Of a DNA stretch of 64,000 nt, positions 10,678 to 19,771 are shown one piece after another (position 1 is the stretch's first letter; every line of letters starts with the position of its first letter). A model generated the notes under the pieces. That model was not told the DNA's origin. It ran no database searches and was given only the letters and a program-made list of their open reading frames with translations. The position numbers and the translations under genes are program-made. Location: NCBI GenBank assembly GCA_030018315.1, contig JASEGA010000002.1, positions 1 through 64,000 on the forward strand. The letters run 5' to 3'. The DNA comes from a bacterium. GTDB taxonomy: Bacteria > Hydrothermota > UBA3073 > JACQXS01 > JAGMCI01.

Positions 10678-11967
10678 AAAATTAGCTTATGTACAAAATT
10701 TAAGCATCTTCAATCTGTTTTCGGCTTCCCAATATTCCCATTGCCATGGATAATCAGTCGACAACCTCAATATCCATCCTCTGCTCCTTTTGACAAGTCT
10801 ACCTGCAATAAAAAGAAACCTTTGCCTTACCCATTTTGCCATTTTCTTCACTTTCATTAGATTGTACGCCAGCATAACCAAGAAGAAATGAGCAGTATTT
10901 GCTCCCCAACAATGTGAAGATGTGACATCTAGCCCATAACCTATTATCCCTTCTTTTATCAAATTTTCTACATTGGCTCTACCATTGTAAAATCTCCATA
11001 CTTTTTCAGATATCATATCTTCTATGTTAGTTGCTATTACTTGATAATTGTATCGCTTGTATTCAAATAGCAAAATTACCTCCTTCTCCTCACCCATTCT
11101 TGTAATCGCACAGCGATAGCATACTTTATCCCTTTCTTATCCATATATCTAAAAAATTCGTGATTGTAAAAACTTGAATCACTCCTGACAAAGATGTGTC
11201 TTGTTGTTACTGGAAGTCTCTTTAGACACTCTCGCAAGAACTCCTTTGCACCTTTTCCACTATACACATCACCAGAACGGAACTTACCCTATAGAAAATC
11301 TCTTGTTTCCTCTATGAAGCAAAGGATTTGGATGGTAGCTCTTTCTACCCTTTTTCTTCGGGTTAAAACCTTTACTTGCCCTTCGTTGGCTTCCATAAAC
11401 CGTCCGAACATGCGAATCCAGATCTAAGGTAATTTTGTCCTTGTAGCTCTTACGAACTTCTTTCAGCAACCCTACGTTTACTTCACCTATCTTAAGAGCT
11501 TGAGGAACTGTAAATTTTCTTAAGAAGCGGCTTATTGTCGTATCGTAGGGATATTCCTTGAAGCCTAATATCTTCAAAAACACCTTATCCAGGGGGAACA
11601 GGATAGTATCTGATAGTCTTGTAAGGTCTAATACCAATGCGTAAATAATAGAAATTAACATTTTCCCAATACTATATTTGCTCTTTCGTCTTTGAATTTC
11701 TATGCTTTCATCCAGTTTTCTTTTTAACCATAGATTCACAACAAAGTCATTAAAGAGTTTCATCCCACCAAATGGAGTTATATTTTTCTCTCCGAACTCT
11801 ACCTTAATTTTTTTCGTTGACTTTTTCTTCTTTTTGTAGTATATGTTCCATGATACCTCCTTTTCTGTTTTGCACTTTTTTAGTGCAAATTTTCGTAGTG
11901 CAATTATAACAGGGAGGAGGCATCTTTGCAAGAAATATATTTAGTTTATACAACTTAAGCTAATTTT
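10678..11967 (-). mobile_element. IS1380-like insertion sequence, inactive
   Basis: A 1,290-bp element bounded by perfect 12-base inverted repeats, AAAATTAGCTTA at 10678-10689 and its complement at 11956-11967; similarity continues a few bases inward. The transposase stop codon lies inside the left repeat, as is usual for an IS. No target duplication is evident at the borders. The single transposase gene within is broken in several places. Confidence 0.7.
10687..11851 (-). pseudogene. IS1380-family transposase, broken
   Basis: The original start is probably ATG 11851 behind AAAGGAGG, giving MEHILQKEEK, but a frameshift follows almost at once. The second piece contains KITLDLDSHVRTVYGSQ and KKKGRKSYHPNPLL, characteristic of IS1380 (first catalytic aspartate in TLDLDS). 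Sequence between HRGNKRF and the next piece is lost or shifted. The third piece reads SGKGAKEFLRECLKRLPVTT and RSDSSFYNHEFF (second aspartate region). The last piece carries RANVENLIKEG with the catalytic glutamate region and ends at 10687. At least three frame changes make it non-functional. Confidence 0.75.
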
Positions 11968-12225
11968 GAATAAAATATTCACGCATTATTTGGGTTAAAT
12001 ATTACTAAAAAAATTTTGTCTAATTTCTTTATTTTTCCCTCTGGATAATGCATGTAGCTCTACGATATTGTTGAAATTACGACTTTCATAAGTGATAGAA
12101 AGATGCATATTTATCAACGTCTCGAAGAATTATTATCTAAAAATTTGCACTTTATTCGATTTCCCTTTACGCTCTGGCTCGTAACCAATTCGCATTTAGC
12201 ATCTTCGTGGTGACATGACCCCCTT

Positions 12226-13869
12226 TTATTTCAATATCACTACCCTATTTGTAGCCACTAAGTTGCTTACCTGTTCATACTCTCCTGAGAATGGATAGAA
12301 CTCAAGTCTCAAGAAATACAGGCCACTTGAAAACCCTTTAGGTGTCCATGCTAATGTATGAGTTCCACAATGGTTTGCATCGTCTACCAGTACTTCAATT
12401 AATCGACCAGCTAAATCGTAAACCTTCAGTGAAACACGACCGCTTGATGACACTTGATACCTAATACTTGTAAACTGACTGAATGGATTAGGATAGTTCT
12501 GTAATTTCAGTTTATTTAGGTGAGAGTAAACTTTTTCCTCAATTCTTGGCTCCTGCAGATAAAAGTAGCCATCTACTGACTCACATGAGTCAACTACAGC
12601 CTCTAAGTCCAATATTGAACTACCATACCCTATAACCTGCCATGTAACATAAGCCATAGTCCCATTGCCACTCACCCCTGGAACACTCCCTTCCAAAGTA
12701 CAGGATACATGAATAGAGCTATCACTTATATCATACATAAAAAGAGTAATACCTCCCTGACTTAGAAATGGACCTTCATCAACACAAATAGCATGCAGCA
12801 CAGCAGGGTTGAAGTTGAGCTCAAATTGCCAACAATAGAGACTACAAGCATCAGCAATACAGATTGAATCTGTAAAAGTATCACCAATGTCTGGTGGCGG
12901 TCCTATGATAGTATCCGGTTCAACTGAAACTATTACCTTTGGTAGGTCAGGTGTATATTCTTCGTTAGCTTTAAGATAACCAGCCCCATACGGGTCCCAG
13001 CCTCCAACAGCATATATCTTGTTATTCACTGTAGCAGCTGTCAAATACCACCGTTTACTTGGCATACTTCCCTTAGTAGCCCAAGTATCAGTTACTGGGT
13101 CGTATTCCTCATTAGTAGCAACGCATACACCACCACCAGTACCTCCTCCAATTGCATATATTTTTCCGTATGCTGTAGCAGCTGCAAGTCCATCTCTCCT
13201 TGTAGGCATACTTGCTTTGGTAGACCAAGTATCAGTTATCGGGTCGTATTCCTCATTAGTAGCAAGGTGCACACCACCACCAGCAGACCCCCCAACAGCG
13301 TATATCTTGTTACCTACTACAGTAACTGCCAAAGCCGACCTCGCTGTCGGCATACTTGTCTTATTAGTCCAGGTATCAGTTGATGGGTCATATTCCTCAT
13401 TAGTAGCAAGTGGCTCTCTTCCCATTCCCATTCCTCCAATCGCATATATTTTACCATTTACTGCAACAACCCCTAAGTAACCGCGTCTGGTCGGCATAGG
13501 AGCTTTGGTAGTCCAAGTATCAGTTGACGGCTCATACTCCTCATTTTTAGTAATATTAACCCCTCCTCCAATAGCGTATATTTTACCGCTCACTGCATCA
13601 GCACCTAAGGCAAACCGATTAGTTGGCATACTTGCCTTGGTGGCCCAACTGTTAGTTAACGGGTCATATTCCTCATTAGTAGCAAATACCGTACCACTTG
13701 CATGTCCCCCAATAGCATATATCTTACTATCAACTACAGCGGCTGCTAAGTCCTCACGTGCTGTTGGCATACTGGCTTTGGGAGTCCAACTATCAGCAGA
13801 CACAGAACTTTGTAGCATAAGCTTACTTATCAAAACGAGTATCAAGATAGATAATGACTTTCCTTTCAT
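12226..13869 (-). CDS. Secreted kelch-repeat protein with cohesin-like and sorting domains
   Basis: About 547 aa from ATG 13869, which has an ideal GGAGG five bases upstream; a TTG twelve bases further out is less likely. A signal peptide (GKSLSILILVLISKLMLQSSVSA) is followed by six kelch units of about 48 residues, each with NEEYxPxTDTW and KIYAIGG, forming a six-bladed propeller (about 30-310). A beta-rich segment at about 315-450 (IGDTFTDSICI, LNFNPAVLHA) resembles a cohesin-like domain. The last 80 or so residues (NYPNPFSQFTSIRYQV, VYDLAGRLIEVL, GLYFLRLE) are a C-terminal sorting domain of the type-IX kind. The protein is probably delivered to the cell surface; ligand unknown. The kelch units are also repeats at DNA level. 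Confidence 0.85.
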   Translation of the reverse strand: MKGKSLSILILVLISKLMLQSSVSADSWTPKASMPTAREDLAAAVVDSKIYAIGGHASGTVFATNEEYDPLTNSWATKASMPTNRFALGADAVSGKIYAIGGGVNITKNEEYEPSTDTWTTKAPMPTRRGYLGVVAVNGKIYAIGGMGMGREPLATNEEYDPSTDTWTNKTSMPTARSALAVTVVGNKIYAVGGSAGGGVHLATNEEYDPITDTWSTKASMPTRRDGLAAATAYGKIYAIGGGTGGGVCVATNEEYDPVTDTWATKGSMPSKRWYLTAATVNNKIYAVGGWDPYGAGYLKANEEYTPDLPKVIVSVEPDTIIGPPPDIGDTFTDSICIADACSLYCWQFELNFNPAVLHAICVDEGPFLSQGGITLFMYDISDSSIHVSCTLEGSVPGVSGNGTMAYVTWQVIGYGSSILDLEAVVDSCESVDGYFYLQEPRIEEKVYSHLNKLKLQNYPNPFSQFTSIRYQVSSSGRVSLKVYDLAGRLIEVLVDDANHCGTHTLAWTPKGFSSGLYFLRLEFYPFSGEYEQVSNLVATNRVVILK

Positions 13870-13904
13870 ATTCACCTCCAAAATATTTTAACTCTCAATC
13901 ATTT

Positions 13905-13932
13905 AAAATAACTTGCTTTTACACAATGTCAA
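13905..13932 (-). promoter_or_regulatory. Promoter of the kelch gene
   Basis: On the minus strand, TTGACA (13932-13927), a 16-base spacer and TATTTT (13910-13905). The start codon is 35 bases downstream behind a Shine-Dalgarno, so this gene, unlike several others here, has a conventional leader. Confidence 0.5.
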
Positions 13933-14053
13933 GGATAAAATGAAAAATGGAGAAGTGAACTATAATATCCTTTTAGGCGAGCACTGTAAAATAATTTTCT
14001 AGTATATACAACATGTTCACTATGTTGGGTTATCAAATGGTATCTTTTAAAAA

Positions 14054-14199
14054 TGTGAGAGGGAAGGTACATGGTATACAGGGGATTAGAGGATTAAAGT
14101 TTCCGCAGGATCCGTATGGATATGAAAGAAGATTTAGTAAACGAGTTACGCAAAATTGCAAATAAAAAGCTTGAGAAATCTCCAAAATTAACTTATATT
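14054..14199 (+). repeat. 146-bp copy of transposase N-terminal region
   Basis: This stretch matches 50319-50464 with only three differences in 146 bases. Translated, it gives VRGKVHGIQGIRGLKFPQDP and YGYERRF before a stop, the apparent N-terminal region of the same decayed integrase-type transposase found at 50319-50900. It is isolated here, with unrelated sequence on both sides. Confidence 0.6.
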
Positions 14200-14260
14200 C
14201 AGGAGGGTGTTTAGAAATAAGCAGTTTTTCTGGTAAAAGTTCTTTGAGGTAAAATTTTAA

Positions 14261-14278
14261 ATCCCGATTCATCGGGAT
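14261..14278. repeat. Short palindrome ATCCCGAT/ATCGGGAT
   Basis: A perfect 8-base stem with a two-base loop, lying in the roughly 230-base stretch between the repeat above and the transposase fragment at 14432. A degenerate relative of the same word occurs at about 54711-54729. A second palindrome, GCACATAAATTATGTGC, sits at about 14324-14340. I see no gene in 14200-14431. Confidence 0.5.
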
Positions 14279-14431
14279 AAAAACTTCGCTCTTTGAAATT
14301 TAAATATGTGAAAGAACTACACAGCACATAAATTATGTGCCGGATTGAGTAAAAGTACGTACTCCTATCTGAACCAAACTTCCGTAATTGTCGTTCACTT
14401 TACTTAAGCCATTGAGAGCCCTATTCGTAAT

Positions 14432-15010
14432 TTACTTTTGAAAATGAAGTCCTTGGTTCGTTTGATAATTACTGCCATTATGCTTAAAATGTATGAATTG
14501 GCGATTCTTCCTTTTTGACTCTCTACCATCTTTCCTAAGAGGGCCATAAGTAGCTGGACAGATGAATCTATCTCCTATTGTGATCAGAGAAGAACCTACC
14601 TTGGGAATACTCAGTTCCGTAAAAAGATTAATGTCTTTGCTTTTAGGTTTCTTCCAGCGATTGTTTAAGTCAATGATTGGAATTATGCCGTAGTCCTTGC
14701 AAATTTGATAGTTCTCATGTGAATCGGACGCTGCATCCATAGTTGCCAATTTTGGTGAGACAAGCCCTTTTGTCTTCTTAATCAATGGGTTAGCATAAGG
14801 GCTATCTGCGGAATTGCCGGGTGTGACTATAACATCTATAGGTAGTTGTGATTTTGTATTGACAACGAGATGGATTTTATATCCAAAGAAGAAATAATCT
14901 TCGCCTCTGTCAATGGAGTCAAATATAATCTTGAGAGGGTCACTGGATTTAATCTTTTGAATAATAGGGAGGAGTGCAAAGGAAAGTTGTTTTTTGGTTT
15001 TAAATTTCAT
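14432..15010 (-). pseudogene. DDE transposase fragment (IS4/IS5-like)
   Basis: A 192-aa open frame starting at ATG 15010 behind AAAAGGAGGTCAAC. The first 18 residues look like a transposase N-terminus, but the DNA-binding region and first catalytic aspartate are missing. The chain joins directly to GEDYFFFGYKIHLVVN and LPIDVIVTPGNSADSP, the middle of a DDE transposase, then LATMDAASDSHENYQICKDY. About half of a full-length enzyme is absent through internal deletion. Not expected to be active. Confidence 0.7.
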
Positions 15011-15055
15011 GTTGACCTCCTTTTGTAACAAATTATATTATACAATAAATAGAGA

Positions 15056-15319
15056 GGAGGTCAAATGGAAACAGGAGGTGATAGCATTTTTATCGGTGCT
15101 TATACCCTGAATCAAGTTCAGGGTTGATAGATGAGCATCTATGGAATGCTAAATAGCCTCGTATTAGTGAGGAGGTGATGGCGGATATAGAAATTGGGAT
15201 GATAGTCCTGGGTTAATCCACCCCGGCAGAGATAAGGTCGTAAGAAAAAGGAAGGTTATGTTGAATCCTGACCTGTTGTCAGGATAGGTTTACACAAAAC
15301 TACTGACATAACCTTTTTT
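15056..15319 (+). ncRNA. Candidate structured RNA, unrecognised
   Basis: A 260-base stretch with nested pairings that hold on the plus strand. A 16-base arm (15096-15111) pairs with 15117-15124 and then 15131-15138 across a six-base bulge, enclosed by TAGCATT (15082-15088) pairing with AATGCTA (15145-15151). Downstream, two small hairpins are enclosed by the terminator stem. A tiny reading frame with a Shine-Dalgarno (ATG 15065 to TGA 15127, METGGDSIFIGAYTLNQVQG) overlaps the first hairpin and could be a leader peptide. A short AT-rich region at 15021-15055 could hold a promoter in either direction. I recognise none of the standard RNA families (RNase P, tmRNA, 6S, SRP, common riboswitches). 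It could be decayed coding DNA rather than an RNA gene. Confidence 0.3.
15252..15319 (+). terminator. Branched terminator-like hairpin
   Basis: AAGGTTATGT (15252-15261) pairs perfectly with ACATAACCTT (15306-15315), followed by a run of T to 15319. Inside the stem is a second perfect hairpin, ATCCTGAC (15265-15272) with GTCAGGAT (15278-15285). Strand and T-run fit a rho-independent terminator on the plus strand. Confidence 0.5.
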
Positions 15320-15462
15320 GTAAATGTAAGTTCACTGGGAATTAGCATTATCATGCTAATTCTACCTCTGAACCTTAACCGAGGAGGTCAAAGGCAGATT
15401 CTTGCTATCAGGCAGCCCTTAATAATGACCCTAATAATCCGACTGCCAACTTTGGTGCAGCT

Positions 15463-16395
15463 ATGTGTAGGATTGTTAAGCTCTATAAAGACCCTGATAT
15501 TAAAAAAATATTGGAGCTTTTAAAAGGTGATAGTGGAAGATATATTGGGAAAGGTAAGTTCCTTTATAGGTATCCTGTATTTTCACAAACACCCCAACTG
15601 TTGTATTCATTCATTACATTTATTACTGATAGCATTCCCACTGTGAGTGAGATTCAGCAAATTATTGAAGTAAAGGTTATTCCTGCTATTGACTACATAC
15701 TGGCAAGGTTTAGTATAATTGAGAACAATCCCAGTTTCATATTTTATCTCACTCCCGGCATGGGACATGGAGTAGATGCAGAGATGCCAGATACTATTGA
15801 AATAGATGTAGGTGATGTTTATATAGGTGATGCTGCTTTAAGGACTGTAGAATCTCCACTTAGGGTTCTCACTGCCTATTATTTTGATGTAGTTTATGAT
15901 AGTTTGAATGACTCTCTTTACATTCGTAAATTGATAGACACTCCTAATCCATTTGCTACATTAAAACCTGATGGTAGCACAAAAATGAGTACTGCAAGAT
16001 ATGACCTGCTTAACGGGGTTATTAAAGCAAAAAGGGGAATAACTTCTATTTTCAATGAGACCGATGACCAAAGTGATGACTTACTTCCTAATACAGATAT
16101 GACTCAGGCAGATGTAGATTCAGCTATGGCAACTTTGGATAATATTACCAATGCTCTTAATAATCCTATTCAAATTCAAGTAGAGGATACATCAGGCATG
16201 ATAGTAGAAATTACACTTGATGCAAAACAGTTCTTTATTAACCCTATCCAGGATTGGAAACAAAAGCTACCTGAGCATCACTGGGAAGGAACTGATTTTA
16301 TTCCTGATTTTCCAATCACTTTTCCAGACCCCACATTTAACAATATCTTCCCAGGTATGACTAATGAGGATTGGCGTAGGATAATAGGACCTTAA
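15463..16395 (+). CDS. Repeat-type protein lacking its N-terminus, unrecognised
   Basis: An open frame of 310 aa from ATG 15463, but coding sense extends upstream without a start codon to 15379. There it reads ADSCYQAALNNDPNNPTANF, which is typical of a tetratricopeptide repeat (AL..DPNN..A). So this is probably the 3' part of a longer TPR-containing gene whose beginning has been lost. Downstream residues show no domain I recognise; two acidic stretches (ETDDQSDDLLPNTDM and the region near residue 115) are notable. It ends five bases before a barrel-like gene, suggesting a secreted or envelope function. Expression from ATG 15463 is uncertain. Confidence 0.45.
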   Translation: MCRIVKLYKDPDIKKILELLKGDSGRYIGKGKFLYRYPVFSQTPQLLYSFITFITDSIPTVSEIQQIIEVKVIPAIDYILARFSIIENNPSFIFYLTPGMGHGVDAEMPDTIEIDVGDVYIGDAALRTVESPLRVLTAYYFDVVYDSLNDSLYIRKLIDTPNPFATLKPDGSTKMSTARYDLLNGVIKAKRGITSIFNETDDQSDDLLPNTDMTQADVDSAMATLDNITNALNNPIQIQVEDTSGMIVEITLDAKQFFINPIQDWKQKLPEHHWEGTDFIPDFPITFPDPTFNNIFPGMTNEDWRRIIGP

Positions 16396-16400
16396 ATTTT

Positions 16401-16853
16401 ATGTGCCTTTTTCTCATTTTTTTGTGTAGTTCAATTCCTGAGTTTGAGCTACACTCTATTTATAGGGACTTATTTCGGAATGAAAAGGGAGAGGAAATTT
16501 GGAATTATAGTGCTAATTTTAAACTAAAGTTTCAGTTTGGAAATCAAAATGTATTTGAAGTTACAGGTGGATATGCAAAAACAATTTTCGACTTTTTCCT
16601 TTTATCTGACGAGTTTAAAATACTTTCTTCTTGGGATATTAAAAAGTTATGTCTCCAATACAAAATGGCTTCATACCCCAATATAACAGGCTCACTTGGC
16701 ACTACTAATAACACAGGACTACCCGATTATTCATTGGGTGTAGGCTTTCCTCTCCCTTTAAATTCTATTTTGGAAGTAGGACTTGCTCAGGTAATTATTC
16801 AAGGGGGAATCAATCTTGAGTCAGAGCTTTCACTCCAATATGAGTTCACCTAA
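16401..16853 (+). CDS. Outer-membrane barrel-like protein, N-terminal part
   Basis: A 150-aa frame with a short hydrophobic N-terminus (CLFLIFLCSS) like a signal peptide, followed by alternating-hydrophobicity strands (FKLKFQFGNQNVFEVTGGY, SLGVGFPLPL, SELSLQYEFT) typical of an outer-membrane beta-barrel. It ends inside the next frame, which continues with the same kind of strands. The simplest reading is one barrel protein of about 380 aa interrupted by a frameshift near 16840. Family not recognised. Confidence 0.5.
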   Translation: MCLFLIFLCSSIPEFELHSIYRDLFRNEKGEEIWNYSANFKLKFQFGNQNVFEVTGGYAKTIFDFFLLSDEFKILSSWDIKKLCLQYKMASYPNITGSLGTTNNTGLPDYSLGVGFPLPLNSILEVGLAQVIIQGGINLESELSLQYEFT

Positions 16854-17553
16854 TCTAAATCCAAATATTATAAAGTTAGAAGGTCATTTTAAAGAAGCTA
16901 AATTTAGTTTCAATTGCGACCGCTGGGTTAATCCTTCTATTTTAGTAATATTTCAAAATAGTAACCCATATATTACTCTGTATAAGAAGTCAACAAAATT
17001 CTCCAAATCATCATTTAATTTTTCTCATATCCTATCTACTTTATCAGTAGAAATACCTATAACTAATGAAATAAAAGTCTATCCAACACTGAGTATTCGC
17101 AAATTTTTTGCTGAAGCTCACGGCTGGCTATCATTTTGGCCCTTTGCCGAAGATTTAATCTCCACTTTGGGCTCGAAGTGCTATTTTACTGGTGACTGTA
17201 ACTTTTATGAATACAGCTCCTATTTTAAATTGAACTATAGAGCAATAAAAGCCAATGTAGGTTATAGTAGTATAAAAGGCCGTGGTGAAGTTACATCTTG
17301 GAAGCCTCTGTTTATGGGTATAGGTGTAGATGACTTAAGAATGGATTCATTGCCTAAATGTGTTGACTTTTTCAGTTTAGGTTTTTCTTTTTCTCATAAT
17401 TTAGGAAAACTTGGTATAGGATATGAGATTGCACAAATTATTCCTATACACGTGAATGGTAACAACGCAAATGGAATCAAAGTATCTTCTAAATCTTTGG
17501 ACCAAACACGAGGAAGGACCTATAGTATTTCATTAAATTATCAACTTAAATAA
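16816..17553 (+). CDS. Outer-membrane barrel-like protein, C-terminal part
   Basis: A 245-aa frame overlapping the previous one by 38 bases in a different phase. It has no signal peptide, but carries further amphipathic strands and ends in an aromatic-rich strand (TYSISLNYQLK), as outer-membrane barrels do. It is most likely the second half of the same gene as 16401-16853. Whether the frameshift is real or a sequencing error cannot be told here. Confidence 0.5.
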   Translation: MSQSFHSNMSSPNLNPNIIKLEGHFKEAKFSFNCDRWVNPSILVIFQNSNPYITLYKKSTKFSKSSFNFSHILSTLSVEIPITNEIKVYPTLSIRKFFAEAHGWLSFWPFAEDLISTLGSKCYFTGDCNFYEYSSYFKLNYRAIKANVGYSSIKGRGEVTSWKPLFMGIGVDDLRMDSLPKCVDFFSLGFSFSHNLGKLGIGYEIAQIIPIHVNGNNANGIKVSSKSLDQTRGRTYSISLNYQLK

Positions 17554-17606
17554 GCTCTTCCATTTTTAACAAAGAAATTGTTTCTCTGTCCAATCACTTT
17601 AATTAC

Positions 17607-17635
17607 TTGACCATTTTAGTTTTATAGATTATATT
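17607..17635 (+). promoter_or_regulatory. Promoter of the succinyl-CoA-ligase-like operon
   Basis: TTGACC (17607-17612), a 17-base spacer and TATATT (17630-17635), ten bases before the start codon at 17646. No Shine-Dalgarno is present, so a near-leaderless mRNA is predicted. Confidence 0.55.
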
Positions 17636-17645
17636 TTATTCTAAT

Positions 17646-18830
17646 ATGAGATTATACGAATATGAAGGTAAGCTTTTGTTTAAGAAATATAAAATACCTA
17701 TCCCTCAAAGTGCATTAATTGATGATTTATCTGAGCTTGATAAAGTAACCTATCCAGTAGTTTTAAAAGCTCAAGTCTTTATAGGGGGGCGTGGTAAAAA
17801 GGGGGTGATTAAAATAGCGAATACTCGTAAGGAAGCTGAGTCGATAATAAAAAATATGCTTGGCAAGAAAGTTGATGGCTATGAAGTCAAGAAAGTATTG
17901 GCTGAAGAGAAAGTAGATATTGAGCATGAGTTCTATACAAGTGCAGCTATTGACCGCATTCTTCACCAGCCACTCATTATAGCAGCTAAGGAGGGTGGTA
18001 TAGAGATAGAAGAAATATCGCGTAAGCACCCTTCATCAATATCAAAGCATTACTTAGAAGTAGGTGAGCGTCCTGCTGATTGGGTTGGCAGGTCAGTGGC
18101 ACAAAGTATGGGTCTTACTGGTGAGCTACTTGTTCAGGCAGGTAGTATTATAAATAATGTATATAATTTGTTCCTTGACTTTGACTGTAAATTAGTAGAA
18201 ATCAATCCACTTGTCTTGACTAAAACTGGCACTCTTGTAGCTATTGACTCAAAATTGGATTTGGATGAGGATGCAATGTATCGGCATCCTGCTCTTAAAG
18301 AATTAGGTATAGAAGCAAGACATGAGGTCGGCGAGTTAACTTCTCGTGAGCGCCTTGCAAAAGTTGCCGGTATTCCTTATGTAGAGCTTGATGGTGACAT
18401 TGGTGTATTTCCAGGGGGTGCTGGTTTTGGTATTGCTTCAATTGACTTAATTCATCACTTTGGTGGTAAGGCAGCAAATTTTATGGACTCTGGTGGTGCA
18501 CCTACTCAGGAGAATCTGAGATTAATGTTAGGTCTATTAATGGATAACCCAAATGTCAAGGTAATTTTTGGTGCCCGTTTTGGTGGTATCTCAAGATGTG
18601 ACGACTGGGCTAATGCAGTAGTGCAGTATGTTATTGAGAACAAGCCAAAGAAGCCTATGATTATGCGTATGGCTGGCAATATGGAGGAGGAGGGTAGGAA
18701 AATATTTGATAAAGCAAATAAGGATTACCCGGCGCTATTTAAAAATATAAAAGTATATAAATTTGATACCCCAATTGAGGAAGTAATTAAAGAAGCAGTA
18801 AAGACAGCCAAAAAGGTAGTTAGTAGTTAG
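17646..18830 (+). CDS. Succinyl-CoA ligase beta subunit-like (ADP-forming)
   Basis: A 394-aa ATP-grasp protein of the SucC family. The N-terminus MRLYEYEGKLLFKKYKIPIP, the nucleotide-loop GGRGKKGV, the metal and phosphate motif LVEINPLVLT and the later CoA-ligase stretch FPGGAGFGIASIDLI are all recognisable. It forms the grasp subunit that activates an acid with ATP and CoA. Succinate is the default substrate, but citryl-CoA synthetase large subunits belong to the same superfamily. The direct neighbour downstream is the alpha subunit (15 bases away), followed by a citryl-CoA-lyase-type gene, which raises the second possibility. Family membership is certain; substrate is not. Confidence 0.85.
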   Translation: MRLYEYEGKLLFKKYKIPIPQSALIDDLSELDKVTYPVVLKAQVFIGGRGKKGVIKIANTRKEAESIIKNMLGKKVDGYEVKKVLAEEKVDIEHEFYTSAAIDRILHQPLIIAAKEGGIEIEEISRKHPSSISKHYLEVGERPADWVGRSVAQSMGLTGELLVQAGSIINNVYNLFLDFDCKLVEINPLVLTKTGTLVAIDSKLDLDEDAMYRHPALKELGIEARHEVGELTSRERLAKVAGIPYVELDGDIGVFPGGAGFGIASIDLIHHFGGKAANFMDSGGAPTQENLRLMLGLLMDNPNVKVIFGARFGGISRCDDWANAVVQYVIENKPKKPMIMRMAGNMEEEGRKIFDKANKDYPALFKNIKVYKFDTPIEEVIKEAVKTAKKVVSS

Positions 18831-18845
18831 CATTTTGTATTAAGT

Positions 18846-19733
18846 GTGGCGATAATTATTGACGAGAATACCGAGACTATAGTGCAGGGCATAACTGGCA
18901 AGAATGCTGAACTACATACCATGTTTATGCTTGAGTATGGGACAAGAGTTGTTGGAGGTGTGACTCCTGGGAAGGGTGGTTATAGTGTTCATGGTGTGCC
19001 AGTGTATGATACAGTTAAAGAGTGTCTTTTTGCACATCCTAATGCAACTGTCTCGTCAGTCTGGGTACCTGCAAGATTTGCGAAAGATGCTATACTTGAA
19101 GCAATTTATGCTGGTATTAAGACAGTGATAGTCATAACTGAACGGATTCCAATCCATGATATGCTAATAGTAAGGAAAGCTGCAAAAGAAAATAATACAC
19201 TGGTTATAGGTGGCAATACACCAGGTGTGATATCGCCTGGCAAATCATTAGTAGGTATGTTACCTAAGATTGCATTCTCTCCTGGCAGAATTGGGACTGT
19301 AGCCCGTAGCGGTGCTATTACTTACTATATTGCAAATTCACTTAATCTTACAGGCTTAGGTGAGTCCACCTCAGTTGGCTTAGGGGGCGACCCAATTCTT
19401 GGGTGTAATTTTGAAGATATACTTAAGATGTTTGATGCAGATACTGAAACTACTGCTGTAGTGCTTGCAGGTGAAATAGGTGGAGTATACGAAGAAATAG
19501 CTGCCCCGTTTATAAAGAAAATGAGTAAGCCTTTAGTTGCATTTATAGCAGGTAAGGCAGCTCCTCAAGGGAAGCGGCTTGGTCATGCAGGTGCAATTAT
19601 AGAGGGCGAGCTTGGGACAGCTGATAGCAAAATTAAGGCTTTAAAAGAGGCGGGGGCATTGATTGCGAATACATTATCAGAAATACCGAAATTGGTTAAA
19701 AAGGTAGTAGACATTAGCACTTCCTACATATGA
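18846..19733 (+). CDS. Succinyl-CoA ligase alpha subunit-like
   Basis: A 295-aa SucD-family protein that binds CoA and carries the phosphohistidine. The catalytic histidine H247 lies in RLGHAGAII, at nearly the same position as H246 in Escherichia coli. The CoA-binding VTPGKGG and GNTPGVISPG motifs are present. The start is GTG 18846 (another GTG two bases earlier is out of frame). It pairs with the beta-like subunit directly upstream. With the following citryl-CoA-lyase-type gene it could form a two-step citrate-cleaving system, as known in Hydrogenobacter, but the length is that of ordinary SucD rather than the longer CcsB. Confidence 0.85.
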   Translation: MAIIIDENTETIVQGITGKNAELHTMFMLEYGTRVVGGVTPGKGGYSVHGVPVYDTVKECLFAHPNATVSSVWVPARFAKDAILEAIYAGIKTVIVITERIPIHDMLIVRKAAKENNTLVIGGNTPGVISPGKSLVGMLPKIAFSPGRIGTVARSGAITYYIANSLNLTGLGESTSVGLGGDPILGCNFEDILKMFDADTETTAVVLAGEIGGVYEEIAAPFIKKMSKPLVAFIAGKAAPQGKRLGHAGAIIEGELGTADSKIKALKEAGALIANTLSEIPKLVKKVVDISTSYI

Positions 19734-19771
19734 GGAAATCTGAATGACGAATAAAAAATAAGGAGGTAATT

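Noticed and set aside
13100-13800. Regularly spaced DNA repeats that might look like an array
   Set aside because: The period of about 144-160 bases and the protein translation show kelch units, not a CRISPR array; no short repeat-spacer array exists in the window.
13019-13891. Two plus-strand frames rich in PPP and YSSLVA repeats
   Set aside because: They are the complementary strand of the kelch repeats; the sense gene has promoter, signal peptide and domain order.
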